From assembly GCF_900089455.2 (NCBI RefSeq), contig NZ_LT907988.1, positions 496,001-560,000 on the forward strand: DNA of 64,000 bases. The letters are read 5' to 3'. This DNA comes from Orrella dioscoreae. GTDB lineage: Bacteria; Pseudomonadota; Gammaproteobacteria; Burkholderiales; Burkholderiaceae_B. The notes beneath the pieces were generated by a model, which made no database searches, was not told where the DNA came from, and saw nothing but the letters and a program-made list of their open reading frames with translations. The stretch's first letter is position 1. Each line of letters opens with the position of its first letter. The position numbers and the translations under genes are program-made. Shown one piece after another: positions 7,624 to 17,953 of the stretch.

Positions 7624-10092
7624 ATGCGCTCTGGAACCACACCAATGTCTACCCCCGCTCCCCGCCCCTCCGTGCTTGCCACGGCATGGCGCCTCGTCCT
7701 TGCCTTCCTGATCCTGGCAACCGGCGCCTTCTTCACCTACTACGGCTTCCAGCTGGTCACCCTAAGCGGCAGCCCCTACTTCCTCATCGCAGGCATCCTC
7801 CTGCTGCTCTCGGGCATCCAGATCGCCCGCCGCAAAACCAGCGGCGCCTGGCTCTATGCACTCACCTTCGCAGGCACGCTGATCTGGGCCGTGGCCGACG
7901 CCGGCCTGGACTTCTGGCCGCTGGTGTCGCGCCTGATGGTGCTGGCCGGCCTGGGCATCCTGGTGTCGCTGTCCTATCCGCTGCTGCGCACTGACAAGCA
8001 GCAGGACAGCACCCCCACGAAGCGCAGTGCATCCAAGGTCGTCGCCGCCGTCCTGGCCGTCGCCTGCGTTGCCACCGTCGCCGGCATGTTCATGCCGCAC
8101 GCGCCCGTGTCGAAGGGCGAGCAACTGGCCCTGAAGCCCGTCGACCCCGCCAAGGAACAAAAGAACTGGTCCCACTACGGCAACACCGAAGGCGGCACGC
8201 GTTTCGCCGCGTTGGACCAGATCACCCGCGACAACGTGAAGGACCTGGAAGTCGCCTGGACCTATCGCACCGGCGACACGCCCGTCAGCCCTGGCGGTGG
8301 CGGGGCGGAAGACCAGCAGACCCCCCTGCAGATCGGCAATCGTGTGTTCCTGTGCACGCCGCACAACAACGTGATCGCGCTGGACGCAACCACGGGCAAG
8401 GAACTCTGGAAGACGGAGATCAATGCCAAGCAGAAGAAGTGGATGCGCTGCCGTGGCCTGGCCTATTTCGACGTGGCCGAGCCGCTGGCGCAGCCCAACA
8501 CGGAAGGCGCGTCGCTGGTGCTGCCGGTGAGCGTGCCTGCCGGCGCCATCTGCCAGCGCCGCATCCTGATGAACAGCGTGGCCCCCGAGCTGATCGCGCT
8601 GGATGCCGACACGGGCGCGTTCTGCCCCGACTTCGGCGTGAATGGCCGCGTGGACCTGCGCGCCGGCATGGGCAAGGGCGCGGACAAGGGCGAGTACTAC
8701 CCGACCTCGGCGCCGACGCTGGCGGGCACGACGATCGTGATCGGCGGGCGCGTGGCCGACAACGTCAGCACCGACATGCCTGGCGGCGTGGTGCGCGGCT
8801 TCGACGTGATCACCGGCGCGCAGCGCTGGGCCTTCGATCCGGGCAAGCCGCAAGACCAGGCCGCGCCAGCCGACGGCCAGACCTATACGCGCTCGACGCC
8901 GAACGTGTGGGCGCCGATGTCCTATGACTCGACGTCCAACACGGTGTTCATGCCGGTGGGCAGCGCGGCGGTGGACCTGTGGGGCGTGAAGCACACGGCG
9001 CTGGACCGCAAGTACGGCGCGTCGATGCTGGCGGTGGACGCGACGACCGGCAAGGAGAAGTGGGTGTACCAAACGGTGCACGACGACCTGTGGGACTTCG
9101 ACGTGCCCATGCAGCCGACCTTCGCGGACTTCCCGAATGGCCAGGGCGGCACGACGCCGGCGCTGATCTTCGGCACCAAGGCTGGTCAGATCTTCGTGCT
9201 GGACCGCCTGACCGGCAAGCCGCTGACCCAGGTGGAAGAGCGTCCGGTGCCCGCGGGCAACATCCAGGGCGAGACCTATTCGCCGACGCAGCCCTTCTCG
9301 GTGGGCATGCCCTCCATCGGCGCGGACGACCTGACAGAGTCGGACATGTGGGGCGCGACGCCCTTCGACCAGCTGCTGTGCCGCATCCACTTCAAGTCGA
9401 AGCGCTATACGGGTCTCTTCACGCCGCCGGGCACGGATGCGTCGCTGAACCTGCCGGGTTCGCTGGGCGGCATGAACTGGGGCGGTCTGTCGATCGATCC
9501 GGTCAATGGCCTGCTGTTCGTGAACGACATGCGCGTGGGCCTGGAAGTGCAACTGGTGGAAGTGTCGCCCAACGTGCAGGCCAGGAAGAGCGACGGCAAC
9601 GAAGCCGCCGCCATCAGCGGCCCGGTCGCGCTGTCGGGCACGCCCTATGCCATCAACGCCAAGGTGCGCTTCATGTCGCAGCTGGAGATCCCGTGCCAGA
9701 AGCCGCCTTTCGGCACGCTGAGCGCCATCGACCTGAAGACGCAGCAGATGCTGTGGCAGGTGCCGGTGGGCACGGTGAAGGACACGGGTCCGTTCGGCGT
9801 GAAGATGGGCCTGCCGATTCCGATCGGCATGCCGACCATCGGGGGCACGATGGCCACGCAAGGCGGCCTGGTGTTCATCGCCGCCACGCAGGATTACTAC
9901 CTGCGCGCGTACGACAGCGGCACGGGCAAGGAAGTGTGGAAGGGCCGCCTGCCGGTGGGCAGCCAGGCCACGCCGATCAGCTACAAGTCGACGGAAGATG
10001 GCCGGCAGTACATCGTGATCTCGGCCGGTGGGGCGCGCAATTCGCCTGACCGTGGGGACTACGTGATCGCCTACGCCCTGCCGAAGCAGTAA
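7624..10092 (+). CDS. gcd: Membrane-bound PQQ-dependent glucose/quinate-type dehydrogenase
   Basis: An 822-residue quinoprotein (815 if the second Met at 7645 is the start). The first ~145 residues hold about five membrane helices, the quinone-reducing anchor of the Gcd/QuiA family. The rest is a periplasmic eight-bladed propeller with repeated W-motifs such as DATTGKELWK. In the active site HDDLWDFDVPMQP contains Asp491, equivalent to Asp466 of E. coli Gcd. FGTKAGQIFVLDR holds Lys519, equivalent to Lys493. The enzyme oxidises an aldose or a cyclic polyol in the periplasm and passes electrons to ubiquinone. Glucose is likely, but quinate/shikimate cannot be excluded. No PQQ biosynthesis genes lie in the window. 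An intrinsic terminator follows. Confidence 0.87.
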   Translation: MRSGTTPMSTPAPRPSVLATAWRLVLAFLILATGAFFTYYGFQLVTLSGSPYFLIAGILLLLSGIQIARRKTSGAWLYALTFAGTLIWAVADAGLDFWPLVSRLMVLAGLGILVSLSYPLLRTDKQQDSTPTKRSASKVVAAVLAVACVATVAGMFMPHAPVSKGEQLALKPVDPAKEQKNWSHYGNTEGGTRFAALDQITRDNVKDLEVAWTYRTGDTPVSPGGGGAEDQQTPLQIGNRVFLCTPHNNVIALDATTGKELWKTEINAKQKKWMRCRGLAYFDVAEPLAQPNTEGASLVLPVSVPAGAICQRRILMNSVAPELIALDADTGAFCPDFGVNGRVDLRAGMGKGADKGEYYPTSAPTLAGTTIVIGGRVADNVSTDMPGGVVRGFDVITGAQRWAFDPGKPQDQAAPADGQTYTRSTPNVWAPMSYDSTSNTVFMPVGSAAVDLWGVKHTALDRKYGASMLAVDATTGKEKWVYQTVHDDLWDFDVPMQPTFADFPNGQGGTTPALIFGTKAGQIFVLDRLTGKPLTQVEERPVPAGNIQGETYSPTQPFSVGMPSIGADDLTESDMWGATPFDQLLCRIHFKSKRYTGLFTPPGTDASLNLPGSLGGMNWGGLSIDPVNGLLFVNDMRVGLEVQLVEVSPNVQARKSDGNEAAAISGPVALSGTPYAINAKVRFMSQLEIPCQKPPFGTLSAIDLKTQQMLWQVPVGTVKDTGPFGVKMGLPIPIGMPTIGGTMATQGGLVFIAATQDYYLRAYDSGTGKEVWKGRLPVGSQATPISYKSTEDGRQYIVISAGGARNSPDRGDYVIAYALPKQ

Positions 10093-10115
10093 GCCGCAAG
10101 GTATCCACCATGGCG

Positions 10116-10156
10116 CAAACGCCGGCAACGTGCCACACGTGCCGGCGTTTGTTTTT
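10116..10156 (+). terminator. Intrinsic terminator after gcd
   Basis: CAAACGCCGGCA (10116-10127) pairs perfectly with TGCCGGCGTTTG (10140-10151). The helix extends by four more pairs past one bulge, and five T follow. Confidence 0.9.
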
Positions 10157-10168
10157 CATGGCGCCTCG

Positions 10169-10549
10169 TCAGCTCACGTCCTGCGGATTCCCCAGCTGCT
10201 TGTTCAGCAGCACGGCGCGCGACACCAGCGACTCGATGACCGCGGGCGAGGGCAGTTGCCCCTCATGGATCTCGATCGTCGCCATCTCGTAGTTCCCCAC
10301 GGGTCTCAGCGTGGGCGCGACTTCCTGCAGGCGCTTGCCGCGCCAGAACGCGAAGAGCACGCGCTTGCCCTCGGCGCGGATCAGCAGCACCGGCCCGTCG
10401 GACAGGTAGACCAGGTGCCCCCACATGAGGGTCTCGGTGACGGCGGCGGCCGCCTGGACGTGTTCGCGCAGATACTCCACATAGTGACGGACCCATCCCT
10501 GTTGCAGTTCAACGTAGTCGTCCGGTGTCTTGGGCGGCTTCGGGCGCAT
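10169..10549 (-). CDS. DUF1801 (YdhG-like) domain protein
   Basis: A 126-residue cytoplasmic protein. The core pattern LMWGHLVYLSDGPVLLIRAE, then VLFAFWRGKRL and a C-terminal helix ending SRAVLLNKQLG, matches the DUF1801/YdhG-like fold related to the frataxin/YjbR shape. The molecular role of the family is not established. AAGGAG precedes the ATG. It converges with gcd and is followed on its own strand, 69 bp on, by the leftward operon that ends at 10619. Confidence 0.75.
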   Translation of the reverse strand: MRPKPPKTPDDYVELQQGWVRHYVEYLREHVQAAAAVTETLMWGHLVYLSDGPVLLIRAEGKRVLFAFWRGKRLQEVAPTLRPVGNYEMATIEIHEGQLPSPAVIESLVSRAVLLNKQLGNPQDVS

Positions 10550-10618
10550 GGGTCTCCTTCATGAGAGAGGCCTGAGCGACGGTGCAGGTCAGGCCCGGGG
10601 TCGGAAATGGGGGCTTGC

Positions 10619-11539
10619 TTACTGCAGGGACGGCGTTTTGGTGTCCACGCCATCGCGCAGCAAGGCGGTATCGCGCGGCCAGTCGGGCGGCGGGCCATAG
10701 CGGCCCAGCTCGCGCTCCAGGTCCACGCCGTACGGCGTCAGGCGAGGCTTCCAGGTTTGCAGGTTGCGTTGCAGCGCGGCGGCGTCGGGCAAGGGGCCGT
10801 TGGCGGCCAGGATGACGCGGTTGCCGCTGCGCAGGTTGTAGGTGGGGCCGAAGACCTCGGCATAGGTGGCGGACTCGCGCTCGAACAGCGTGCTGCCGGT
10901 GAAGGTGTTGGCGGCCAGCACGCCGCCCGGGGCCAGCAGCGTTTTCACCTCCGCCAGGAACTCGCGCGTGGTCAGGTGCGAAGGGATGTAGTCGACGTCG
11001 AACGCGTCCAGCAGCACCAGGTCATAGCGCGTGCCTGCCCGCACGGCGTCCTGCACGAACTGGCGGCCATCCGCCTCGTGCACGCGCACGCGGTCGGAGG
11101 GTTGGAAGTGGAAGAACGTGCGGGCGATCTTGACGACGGCCGGGTCGATCTCCACGACGTCGATGCGCGCCTTGGGCAGCAGCTCGGCATAGGCGCGCGG
11201 CAGCGTGCCGCCACCCAGGCCGATGACGAGAATGCGCTCGGGCTGGGGCTGCGTGAGCAGCGCCGACATCATCATCCGGGTGTAGTCGAAGACCATGCGG
11301 CGCGGCGCCTTCACGTCCTGGCAGGTCTGGCGGCCCGCGCCCAGGAAGGTGCCGAAAGCCATGCAGCGTTCGCCCGCCAGCTCATAGACGATGATGGGCG
11401 AGAACGGCGATTGCTCGGTGTGCAGGATGGTGTGCTGGGCCTGCGCGGGGGCGGCGGCAAGCAGCCCCCACGCGAGCAGGATGCCGCCCAGGCGGGACAG
11501 CACCTTGTGGTCAAGCAAAGGGCCCAGCCAGCCCCTCAC
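10619..11539 (-). CDS. Spermidine-synthase-like protein with signal peptide
   Basis: A 306-residue protein with the polyamine aminopropyltransferase fold. The SAM/dcSAM-binding loop is VIGLGGGTLPRA, followed by VVEIDPAVVKIA and YDLVLLDAFDVDYIP with the catalytic-type Asp. The N-terminus (GGILLAWGLLAAAPAQA, then QHT) is a typical cleavable signal, so the product appears to be exported, which is unusual because the cofactor is cytoplasmic. The ATG overlaps the stop of the Ldh-type gene by four bases, so it is the last gene of the DASS carrier operon. Its function outside the cytoplasm is unknown; the predicted signal could also act as a membrane anchor. Confidence 0.72.
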   Translation of the reverse strand: MRGWLGPLLDHKVLSRLGGILLAWGLLAAAPAQAQHTILHTEQSPFSPIIVYELAGERCMAFGTFLGAGRQTCQDVKAPRRMVFDYTRMMMSALLTQPQPERILVIGLGGGTLPRAYAELLPKARIDVVEIDPAVVKIARTFFHFQPSDRVRVHEADGRQFVQDAVRAGTRYDLVLLDAFDVDYIPSHLTTREFLAEVKTLLAPGGVLAANTFTGSTLFERESATYAEVFGPTYNLRSGNRVILAANGPLPDAAALQRNLQTWKPRLTPYGVDLERELGRYGPPPDWPRDTALLRDGVDTKTPSLQ

Positions 11540-12621
11540 GCCGGGTCCGTCCGGTGCGCGGGCAGCGGCACCGACAGGTCATGGGCCAGCGTGCTCAGGC
11601 CCTGCCAGATGGCGGCGTCGAAGGTCAGGTGCGTGGCGTGCTTCGCGCGGTTGCCGGCCTCGTATTCGCCGGGGTATTGCACGCGGTCAACGCCCGGTTG
11701 CGGCGGCGTGTCCAGCAGGTAGTCGATGAAGGCGCCCACTTCGTGCGTGCGCCAGTCGGACTGGAAGTCGACCTGCGGGTCCAGGATCAGCGCGAAGAGG
11801 TTGTTGGTGGCGGCGCCGCGGCGCGGGCGTTCGGGCTGGATGGTGCCGCCGCCGGACAGCACGCCCGCCAGCAGTTCGGCGACCAGGCCCAGGGCATAGC
11901 CCTTGTGGCCGCCGAAAGGCAGCAGCGCGCCGGGCGGGTCGGTGAAGAGCGCGCCGGGGTTGGTGGTGGCCCGGCCTTCTGCATCGATGAGCGCGCCCGC
12001 GGGCGCCTCCGACCCTTGCGCCGCCAGCACGCGCGCCTTGTTGACGGCGATGGTGCTGGTGGCCATGTCCACGATGAGCGGCGGCCGGCCATCGGGCAGG
12101 GGGCCGGCGAAGCACAGCGGGTTGGTGGTCATGCGCGCCTGCGCGCCGCCGAAGGGGGCGACGGTGGGATTGCGGTCGATGACGTTGGTGAAGGCCAGCA
12201 GCACGAAGCCGGCGTGCGCGCACATCTCGCCGTAGTGGCCCATGCGGCCCAGGTGGTGGCTGTTGCGCAGCGTCAGGATGCATTGGCCGCGCTCGCGGGT
12301 GCGCGCGATGCCTTGCTTGAAGACGTCGCGGCCCACGTGCTGGCCGTAGCCGTGATGGCCCTCGAAGGCCAGCAGCGTGCCGCGGTCGTTCACCCGCTCG
12401 GCGCGCCCTTGCGGATCGAGCAGGCCCGCGTCCAGCGCCTTGCGATAGCTGCCCAGGATGGACAGTCCGTGGCTGGTGTAGCCCACCCGGTCTGCCTCGA
12501 CCAGGTGTTCGGCCACGTCCTGGGCGATGTCCTCGGGGGCGCCCTGGGCGCGCACGAGCGCTGCGCCGAAGCTGCGCGCCTCCTCCAGGGTCACCGTCAC
12601 GGCGTTGCTGCTCACATCCAT
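11536..12621 (-). CDS. Ldh-family (type 2 malate/lactate) dehydrogenase
   Basis: A 361-residue NAD(P)-dependent 2-hydroxyacid dehydrogenase of the malate/ureidoglycolate/sulfolactate group, unrelated to Rossmann-type LDH. Signatures are GYTSHGLSIL (residues ~48-57), RNSHHLGRMGHYGEM (~119-133, with the catalytic-type His), FTNVIDRNPTVAPFGG, NPLCFAGP and a C-terminal FGGHKGYALGL. The ATG at 12621 lies inside the end of the upstream carrier gene (10-bp overlap), and the stop overlaps the next start. The pairing with a DASS anion carrier suggests oxidation of an imported hydroxy acid. Confidence 0.85.
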   Translation of the reverse strand: MDVSSNAVTVTLEEARSFGAALVRAQGAPEDIAQDVAEHLVEADRVGYTSHGLSILGSYRKALDAGLLDPQGRAERVNDRGTLLAFEGHHGYGQHVGRDVFKQGIARTRERGQCILTLRNSHHLGRMGHYGEMCAHAGFVLLAFTNVIDRNPTVAPFGGAQARMTTNPLCFAGPLPDGRPPLIVDMATSTIAVNKARVLAAQGSEAPAGALIDAEGRATTNPGALFTDPPGALLPFGGHKGYALGLVAELLAGVLSGGGTIQPERPRRGAATNNLFALILDPQVDFQSDWRTHEVGAFIDYLLDTPPQPGVDRVQYPGEYEAGNRAKHATHLTFDAAIWQGLSTLAHDLSVPLPAHRTDPA

Positions 12622-14111
12622 CCCAGCCACTTCCAGTAGGTCGCGCCGAACAGCAGCAGGAGCAGGTAGCCGACGATTGTCAGGATGACCCCGACCTTCG
12701 CGAACTGTTTCGCGGTGAAGGTTTCGGTGCCCATGCACACCATGTTCTGCGGCGCGTTGATGGGCAGCATGAAGCCGAAGCTGACGGCAAAGCCCAGCAT
12801 CATGGTCAGGCCCAGGCGGTTGAAGTCGCCGGGCAGGGTCTGCAGCACGGCGATCAGGATGGGCAGCATGGCCGAGGTCAGCGCGGTGGCGCTGGCAAAG
12901 CCCAGGTGGATGAGGATGAGGAAGGCGCTGAGGATGGCCAGCACGCCCAGCGGGCCGACGGCGTCCAGGCCGGTGTGCAGCACGACCTGCGCGCCCAGCC
13001 ATTGGCCGGCCTTGGTGGTGAGCAGCGCGGTGCCCAGGCTGATGCCGACGCCGAAGACGATGATGGTGCCCCACGGGATGCGGGCCTGCACGTCCTTCCA
13101 GGTCATGACACCCACGCGCGGCAGCATCAGCACGACCAGGCCGGCATAGGTGGTGGAGGTGGTGTCGAAGCTGTGCAGCTTGCCCTCGGTGGACCAGAGC
13201 GCCAGCAGGCCGATGGCCACGGCCATCAGGCGCTTTTGCGGGCCGGGCATGGGGCCCAGGTCGGCCAGCGACTTCTGCACGGCTTCCTTGCCGCCGGCCA
13301 GGTTGTCGCTTTCGGGCGGCAGCATCTTCAGCACGACCACCAGCATGACGATGGACATGATGACGGCCCACGGGGCGCCGGCCACCAGCCAGTCGGACCA
13401 GGTGACGCGCGCGCCCAGCATCTTTTCCATGAAGCCGACGGTGAGCAGGTTCTGCGCGGCGGCCGTCTGGATGCCGACGTTCCAGATGCTGGTGCCCTGG
13501 GCCACGACGATCATGAGGCCGGCGGCGATGTTCGAGCGCTTGTTGACGCCGAAGGCGGCGACGACACCCATCATGATGGGCACGACGCAGGCGCTGCGCG
13601 CGGTGGCGCTGGGCACGACCAGGCTCAGCACGATGGTGACGGCGACCGCGCCGATCAGCACGCGCTGGGTGCTGGTGCCGACGCGGTTGAGCGTGACCAG
13701 CGCGATGCGCTTGTCCAGGCCCGTGTGGGTCATGGCCGCGGCGATGAAGAGGGCGCCCGCCACCAGCGCCAGCGCGCTGTTGGAGAAGCCGGCCAGCGCC
13801 ATGCTGATGGCGCGCGAGGTGCCGTAGTCGACGCTGGGGTTGTCGATCATGGGGGCGGTGCCCACCAGGAAGGCCATGAGCGCCGTGATCATGATGGCGC
13901 TGGCCTCGTAGGAGACCGCTTCGGTGATCCAGATGACGACGGCGAAGGCCAGGATGGCCAGCATGTAGTGGCCCGCCGTCGGCAGGTCTGCCGGCAGCGG
14001 CAGCAACAGCACGACGATGAGCGCGACGACGCCGGCGACGAGGCCAGGCGGAATGCGTGTGCGGGCCGCGGGGGCTGGTGCGGCGGGCGAGGGACTGCTG
14101 GAGGCGTTCAT
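12612..14111 (-). CDS. DASS-family anion:sodium symporter
   Basis: A 499-residue inner-membrane carrier with about 12 hydrophobic segments, of the divalent anion:Na+ symporter (SLC13/CitT-like) family. The chosen ATG has AGGAG 9 nt upstream; longer starts back to 14234 lack this and add a non-hydrophobic tail. Motifs include AILAFAVVIWITEAVSYEASA near the start, NSALALVAG (SNT-type loop) and a C-terminal MLPINAPQNMVCMGT, the proline-rich DASS signature. Likely substrates are dicarboxylates or sulfonated/hydroxylated acids, given the co-transcribed Ldh-type dehydrogenase. It heads a three-gene leftward operon. Confidence 0.87.
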   Translation of the reverse strand: MNASSSPSPAAPAPAARTRIPPGLVAGVVALIVVLLLPLPADLPTAGHYMLAILAFAVVIWITEAVSYEASAIMITALMAFLVGTAPMIDNPSVDYGTSRAISMALAGFSNSALALVAGALFIAAAMTHTGLDKRIALVTLNRVGTSTQRVLIGAVAVTIVLSLVVPSATARSACVVPIMMGVVAAFGVNKRSNIAAGLMIVVAQGTSIWNVGIQTAAAQNLLTVGFMEKMLGARVTWSDWLVAGAPWAVIMSIVMLVVVLKMLPPESDNLAGGKEAVQKSLADLGPMPGPQKRLMAVAIGLLALWSTEGKLHSFDTTSTTYAGLVVLMLPRVGVMTWKDVQARIPWGTIIVFGVGISLGTALLTTKAGQWLGAQVVLHTGLDAVGPLGVLAILSAFLILIHLGFASATALTSAMLPILIAVLQTLPGDFNRLGLTMMLGFAVSFGFMLPINAPQNMVCMGTETFTAKQFAKVGVILTIVGYLLLLLFGATYWKWLGWM

Positions 14112-14334
14112 GCCTGGTGCTCCTGTGAGAGCCCCTGTGGTCGGGCCGGACGGCCGTCGGGACAGGTGCTCGGGGTAAGGCGCGCTGGCGCCTTCAGCAA
14201 GTCGGGCGCCAGCAATGATGCCCCCAATTATCACAATTTCTTGCGTATCTCCCTATCTACCATATGGGTATTTCCTTGATGCATCGCAAGCGCACGCAAG
14301 ATACCCGCGCGCGCGGCGGGCCTTTTTCGATTAT

Positions 14335-14910
14335 TTAGGCCAGCAGCAGCCGCAATTGGGTGTCGAGATGGGCCGTGGGCGCAATGCGCCAGCCGCTTTG
14401 GGCGTAGCGCAGCCAGCGGCCCAGCACGAAGTGGGTAAGGAGGCTGGCATGGGCGTTGAGGTCGGCGTCGGCGGGCAGGGCGCCTTCGGTCACCGCCGTG
14501 CGCAGCGACTGGCGGAAAGAGGCTTCCACGCGATCGTTGAACTGGTTGATGCGTTCCTGCAGCCGGTCGTCCTCGGTGACCAGCGCGTCGCCGGTCAGCA
14601 CGCGGGTCATGCCGCGATTGCGTTCGGCGAAGGCGAGCAGCATGCTGGCGATGCCGCGCGCCTGGGCCAGGCCGCGCGGCTCGGAGACGGTGATCTGGTT
14701 GACCAGCGTGAAGACGCTGGTCTCGATGAATTCGATGAGCCCTTCGAACATCTGCGCCTTGCTGGCGAAGTGGCGATAGAGGGCGGCTTCCGAGACCTGC
14801 ATGCGCGCGGCAAGCGCCGCGGTGGTGATCCGCGCGGCGCGCGGTTGCTCGAGCATCTCGGCCAGCGTTTGCAGGATGCGGTTTCTACGTTCGCCGGGTT
14901 TGCTGGCCAT
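14335..14910 (-). CDS. slmA: Nucleoid-occlusion TetR-type factor SlmA
   Basis: A 191-residue TetR-fold protein. The helix-turn-helix at residues ~28-48 (TTAALAARMQVSEAALYRHF) and the following SKAQMFEGLIEFIE are close to E. coli SlmA (198 aa). The later ERNRGMTRVLTGDALV and LQERINQFNDRVEASFRQ also match. SlmA binds chromosomal sites and blocks FtsZ assembly over the nucleoid. It is third after argB and the nucleotidase, a pairing I recall as common in betaproteobacteria. A GC-rich hairpin near 14304-14320 follows the stop but has no T-run. Confidence 0.88.
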   Translation of the reverse strand: MASKPGERRNRILQTLAEMLEQPRAARITTAALAARMQVSEAALYRHFASKAQMFEGLIEFIETSVFTLVNQITVSEPRGLAQARGIASMLLAFAERNRGMTRVLTGDALVTEDDRLQERINQFNDRVEASFRQSLRTAVTEGALPADADLNAHASLLTHFVLGRWLRYAQSGWRIAPTAHLDTQLRLLLA

Positions 14911-14966
14911 GGCCTGTTGCGGTTCCGATGTCGTGCACGCCCCGCATGGTGCGCGGCGTAGCCTGC

Positions 14967-15724
14967 CTAGCGGCGCCGCAGGGGGCGGCGTCTGCACAGC
15001 AGGTGCTCGACCGAGTTTACCCGCAAGTCCACGTAATCTGCGCGGCCCCGGTGGCCCCGTGCGAAGGGCGTCCCGGGATGGAACACGTGCACCGTGTGCA
15101 GGCCTGCCTGGCGCGCGCCACGCAGGTTTTCCAGGGTGTCCTCGACCAGGATCGCGCGCGAGGCGGGAATGCCCTCGCGTGCCAGCACATGGCGCATCAG
15201 CGCGGGCGAGGGTTTCGGACGGAAGGTGCCGTGGATGCGCATCTGCTCGATGGCCCAGATGCTGTCGAAGAAGCGCAGCAGCTTCAGGTGCTTCAGCACG
15301 GACAGCGCATAGTGGCGCGGCGCATTGGTGAGCAGCACCTTGCGTCCGGGCAGGCGCGACAGGCGATAGGCCAGCGACTTGGGGGCGCGCACGAGTTCGG
15401 GCACGTCGAAATCGTGGCTGCGGGCCAGGAAATCGTCGACGTTGACGCCGTGATGGCGGTTCAGGCCGATGACCGTGGCGCCGTAGCGTTTCCAGTAGCG
15501 CGTGCGCAGCACGTTGGCCTGGTCTTCGTCCACGTCCAGCGTCTCCATGACCGCGCGGGTCATGCCGATGTTGATGTGGGTGAAGATGGCGTGCGAGCTG
15601 TTGTGCAGGGTGTTGTCCAGGTCGAACAACCACACCGGGCCCGGCGTGGCGCCGGGCCCCGGCCCCACGCCCCGCGTGCGCAGGAGCCGCGGGGTGGGGC
15701 CGTGCAGGCGGCGAGGTCCCCGCA

Positions 15725-15725
<1 letters not shown>
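14967..15725 (-). CDS. HAD-family pyrimidine 5'-nucleotidase
   Basis: A 252-residue HAD phosphatase. Motif I is WLFDLDNTLHNSS (~residues 32-44), with the two catalytic Asp. Motif II is LLTNAPRHYA, Lys is in FRPKPS, and motif IV is ILVEDTLENL. This pattern is that of the YjjG/SDT1-like pyrimidine nucleotidases. The ATG shares a base with the argB stop (TAATG). The first ~28 residues are Arg/Pro-rich and may be untranslated if a later start is used. Confidence 0.82.
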
Positions 15726-16846
<1,121 letters not shown>

Positions 16847-16927
16847 GTGTGTCCATAAGGACGAGATATCAGGCTTGCCCGCGTGCTTGCGGTAACCTGC
16901 GCGGCAAGCATAGGAGTTCCGTCTTAC

Positions 16928-17953
16928 GTGATACGCATCGAGAATCTGAGCAAGTCCTTCCCGGCCCGTGGGGGCGATGGCGGACCCGAGGGCGCTTTCG
17001 AGGCGCTGCGCGACATCGACCTGGAAATCGGCCAGGGCGAGGTCTTCGGCATCATCGGCCGCTCGGGGGCGGGCAAGAGCACGCTGATCCGCATGCTGAA
17101 CCTGCTGGAGCGGCCTTCCTCCGGCTCGGTCTGGATCGATGGGGTGGACATCACGCGCCTGGACATGCCGGCGCTGCGCACGTTGCGCCAGCGCATCGGC
17201 ATGGTGTTCCAGCATTTCAACCTGCTCGATTCGCGCACCGTGCTGGACAACGTCTGCTTTCCGCTGCGGCTGGCCGGCCTGCCCCGCGCGGAGCGGGTGG
17301 CGCGGGCGAAAGAGGTCCTGGAACTGGTCGGGCTGTCGGCGCATGTTGCCGCCTATCCGCGCCAGCTCTCGGGTGGCCAGCGCCAGCGGGTGGGAATCGC
17401 GCGGGCGCTGGCCAACCGTCCCACCTTGCTGCTGTGCGACGAGGCCACGTCCGCGCTGGATCCGGAAACCACGCAGTCCATCCTGAGGCTGCTGGCCGAC
17501 ATCAACCAGCGCTTGGGCCTGACCATCGTGCTGATCACCCATGGCATGGACGTGATCCGCAGCGTCTGCGATCGCGTCGCCGTGCTGGACGCCGGCCGCG
17601 TCGTCGAGTCCGGCGAGGTGCTGGATGTCTTCCTGCACCCCCGGCACGCGGTGACGCAGCGCCTGTTGGCCGAAAGCGGGGTGCAGGCCGAAGGTTGGCA
17701 GGCGCTGGCCGATGCGGCGCCGGGACGGATCCTCCGCCTGAGCCTGCGGGGCGATGACACCGCCCGTCCCCTGCTCTCGCGCCTGTCACGCGAACTGGAC
17801 GTCGACCTGAGCATCCTGCAAGGGACGGTGAGCCGCATCAAGGAAGCGCATTACGGACAGCTGGTGCTGGCCGTGGACGCCGACGAGGCGACCGTGGCGC
17901 GGCTGCTGGCGAGGCTGGCCGAGGCGCGGATCGACCATGAGGTGCTGCGATGA
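16928..17953 (+). CDS. metN: Methionine ABC transporter ATP-binding protein
   Basis: A 341-residue ABC ATPase energising methionine uptake. The Walker A is GRSGAGKS (~44-51), the signature LSGGQRQR (~151-158) and Walker B LLLCDEATSALDP. The C-terminal NIL/ACT-like domain (from about residue 265) senses methionine in the E. coli protein. The start is the GTG at 16928, preceded by AGGAG with an 11-nt spacer, which gives the normal family length; the ATG at 16883 has no ribosome site. The stop overlaps the metI start. Confidence 0.93.
   Translation: MIRIENLSKSFPARGGDGGPEGAFEALRDIDLEIGQGEVFGIIGRSGAGKSTLIRMLNLLERPSSGSVWIDGVDITRLDMPALRTLRQRIGMVFQHFNLLDSRTVLDNVCFPLRLAGLPRAERVARAKEVLELVGLSAHVAAYPRQLSGGQRQRVGIARALANRPTLLLCDEATSALDPETTQSILRLLADINQRLGLTIVLITHGMDVIRSVCDRVAVLDAGRVVESGEVLDVFLHPRHAVTQRLLAESGVQAEGWQALADAAPGRILRLSLRGDDTARPLLSRLSRELDVDLSILQGTVSRIKEAHYGQLVLAVDADEATVARLLARLAEARIDHEVLR

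Noticed and set aside
14304-14320. Intrinsic terminator after slmA
   Set aside because: The GC-rich palindrome is not followed by T residues on the slmA strand; only a weak candidate.
16847-16927. SAM riboswitch upstream of metN
   Set aside because: The leader has hairpins but no recognisable SAM-I/II/IV core; left as an unassigned structure.
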